A stretch of DNA of 51,557 nt, from the NCBI GenBank assembly GCA_946414025.1, contig CAMKMX010000018.1:1-51557 (forward strand). The letters are read 5' to 3'. How positions within the stretch are numbered: the stretch's first letter is position 1; each line of letters opens with the position of its first letter. Below are positions 50,644-51,557 of this stretch, one piece after another. The DNA comes from an uncultured Fibrobacter sp. GTDB lineage: Bacteria > Fibrobacterota > Fibrobacteria > Fibrobacterales > Fibrobacteraceae. The position numbers were made by a program, and so were the translations under genes. The notes beneath the pieces are model-generated. The model worked only from the letters and a program-made list of their open reading frames with translations. It made no database searches and had not been told where the DNA came from.

Positions 50644-51557
50644 TCAATGGACAAATATTTTTATAAAATCCATAACAAGAGTCCCACAAAAGATTTCTAT
50701 TCTTCTGAACATTGTCAATTCCTTTATGGAAAGTATTTTCATTAATCCTAAAAAATGAGACCCTTTATCAATATGCGCAATCTTTTGACACAACGAATAA
50801 GCCTCCTGATGCATTTCTTTTTTATCAAACCATTCAAGCAGCTTTGAAAACTTTGCAATTCGACTTTGAGGAATAAACATAAAAAAATCATTTTTTCGAA
50901 TACGCCAAGCAATACTCGGAGTTTTCTGTTTTTCTGAAGCAAGGACATTTGTACCATGATGTCTATATAACATAAGACGCTTGCCAAGATTATACTTCAC
51001 ACCTGTTATTGCAGCAGTAAATGCAATAAAGCCGTCATAATACATTGTTGTCTCAATTTCGGGATACATTTTGACTTTGTCAAGAACCAAATTCGCAAGT
51101 TTTCTATTGAACATAAGACTACAGCCTTGACTTCTATCTTGCCCTTTACCATATGTTAGCAAAGTTGACGAGTATCCACTTGTATCAACATCATCTTTTT
51201 GAGATTGGATAAGATTGCCTTCTTTATCAATATGATTACATAAAGACGAAACACATCCAGGTTTCCCGTTGTCTATTTCGGCAAGTTTATAATATGAAAC
51301 CGAAATTTTATTTGGCAACCATATATCATCTTGATCACTTATTGCAATTACATCCTTTGTACATAAAGAAATTGCACGAAAAAAATTGAAATTAACCCCA
51401 TGTTTTCCAGCATTAACGGAATATTTCAGACCATATTTTTGATGATATTCCTCAAGAATTGACAAAGTTTCATCTTTTGACCCATCATCAGACACCACAA
51501 CTTCATCTGGAAGCATATCTTGATTATAAATACTTTCTAATTGTTCTCGTAAGTATT
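50644..51557 (-). CDS. Family 2 glycosyltransferase (5' end outside window)
   Basis: At least 304 residues; the frame is open to the window edge and the upstream codons encode 'YLREQLESIYNQDMLPDEVV', so the ATG at 51516 is internal. The GT-A motifs 'VVVSDDGSKDET' and 'AISDQDDIWLPNK' (metal-binding) and the acceptor-side 'YYDGFIAFTAAITG' are visible. Adds a sugar, often rhamnose-type, to the surface polysaccharide. Stop at 50644. Confidence 0.88.
   Translation of the reverse strand, partial: YLREQLESIYNQDMLPDEVVVSDDGSKDETLSILEEYHQKYGLKYSVNAGKHGVNFNFFRAISLCTKDVIAISDQDDIWLPNKISVSYYKLAEIDNGKPGCVSSLCNHIDKEGNLIQSQKDDVDTSGYSSTLLTYGKGQDRSQGCSLMFNRKLANLVLDKVKMYPEIETTMYYDGFIAFTAAITGVKYNLGKRLMLYRHHGTNVLASEKQKTPSIAWRIRKNDFFMFIPQSRIAKFSKLLEWFDKKEMHQEAYSLCQKIAHIDKGSHFLGLMKILSIKELTMFRRIEIFCGTLVMDFIKIFVH

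Overview
The window looks like a Fibrobacter chromosome (phylum Fibrobacterota). The clearest marker is the lipoprotein at 22937-24073, which carries the FISUMP domain (Fibrobacter succinogenes major paralogous domain) behind a Ser-rich linker. A biotin-dependent carboxyltransferase that fits succinate/propionate metabolism, several lipoproteins and outer-membrane-type proteins, and very similar TTGACA-17-TATATT promoters fit that assignment. No 16S rRNA is present, so species cannot be given.

Layout. 1-35.6 kb is ordinary, fairly GC-rich backbone. 0.4-5.5 kb holds a PepSY-like secreted protein and a 1464-residue secreted BspA/GLUG protein whose promoters are near copies of each other. 5.9-16.8 kb holds a carboxyltransferase, adk, clpC, a LolD-type ATPase, an EamA transporter and smc. 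17-18.8 kb is a lipoprotein/outer-membrane pair followed by tRNA-Asn. 19-24 kb is a six-gene operon: FISUMP lipoprotein, monohaem cytochrome, pentahaem cytochrome, Tat-type 4x[4Fe-4S] protein, NrfD fused to cytochrome c, and a small membrane protein. It resembles alternative complex III or Nrf/Qrc modules but lacks the molybdopterin-type subunit. 24.2-35.5 kb holds tRNA-Pro, a GH2-like protein that seems to lack its nucleophile, and a + strand housekeeping run (MBL hydrolase, trmB, recN, CDP-alcohol phosphatidyltransferase, trmO, ABC-F).

35.6-46.1 kb is an accessory island that starts right behind tRNA-Asp and its terminator. It has four copies of a 127-198 bp multi-hairpin repeat. Between them lie small bicistronic cassettes, all on the - strand: a Panacea (DUF4065) pair, two GNAT toxin/antitoxin-like pairs (one GNAT broken by deletion plus frameshift), and a DUF1016/YhcG-type nuclease with a 58-aa leader protein. 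Three pairs share the same 11-13 nt start/stop overlap, and two operons share an exact 16-bp box over the predicted transcription start. The AT-rich right half of the island carries a membrane protein, a fused AAA ATPase-TOPRIM/DUF4435-like protein (OLD/PARIS-like) and a 645-aa protein of unknown family with a PD-(D/E)XK-like motif. These are the best candidates for undescribed defence functions.

46.2-51.6 kb is a surface-polysaccharide locus on the - strand: ugd, flippase, hexapeptide acetyltransferase, TupA-like ATP-grasp protein and a GT2 glycosyltransferase that runs off the window.
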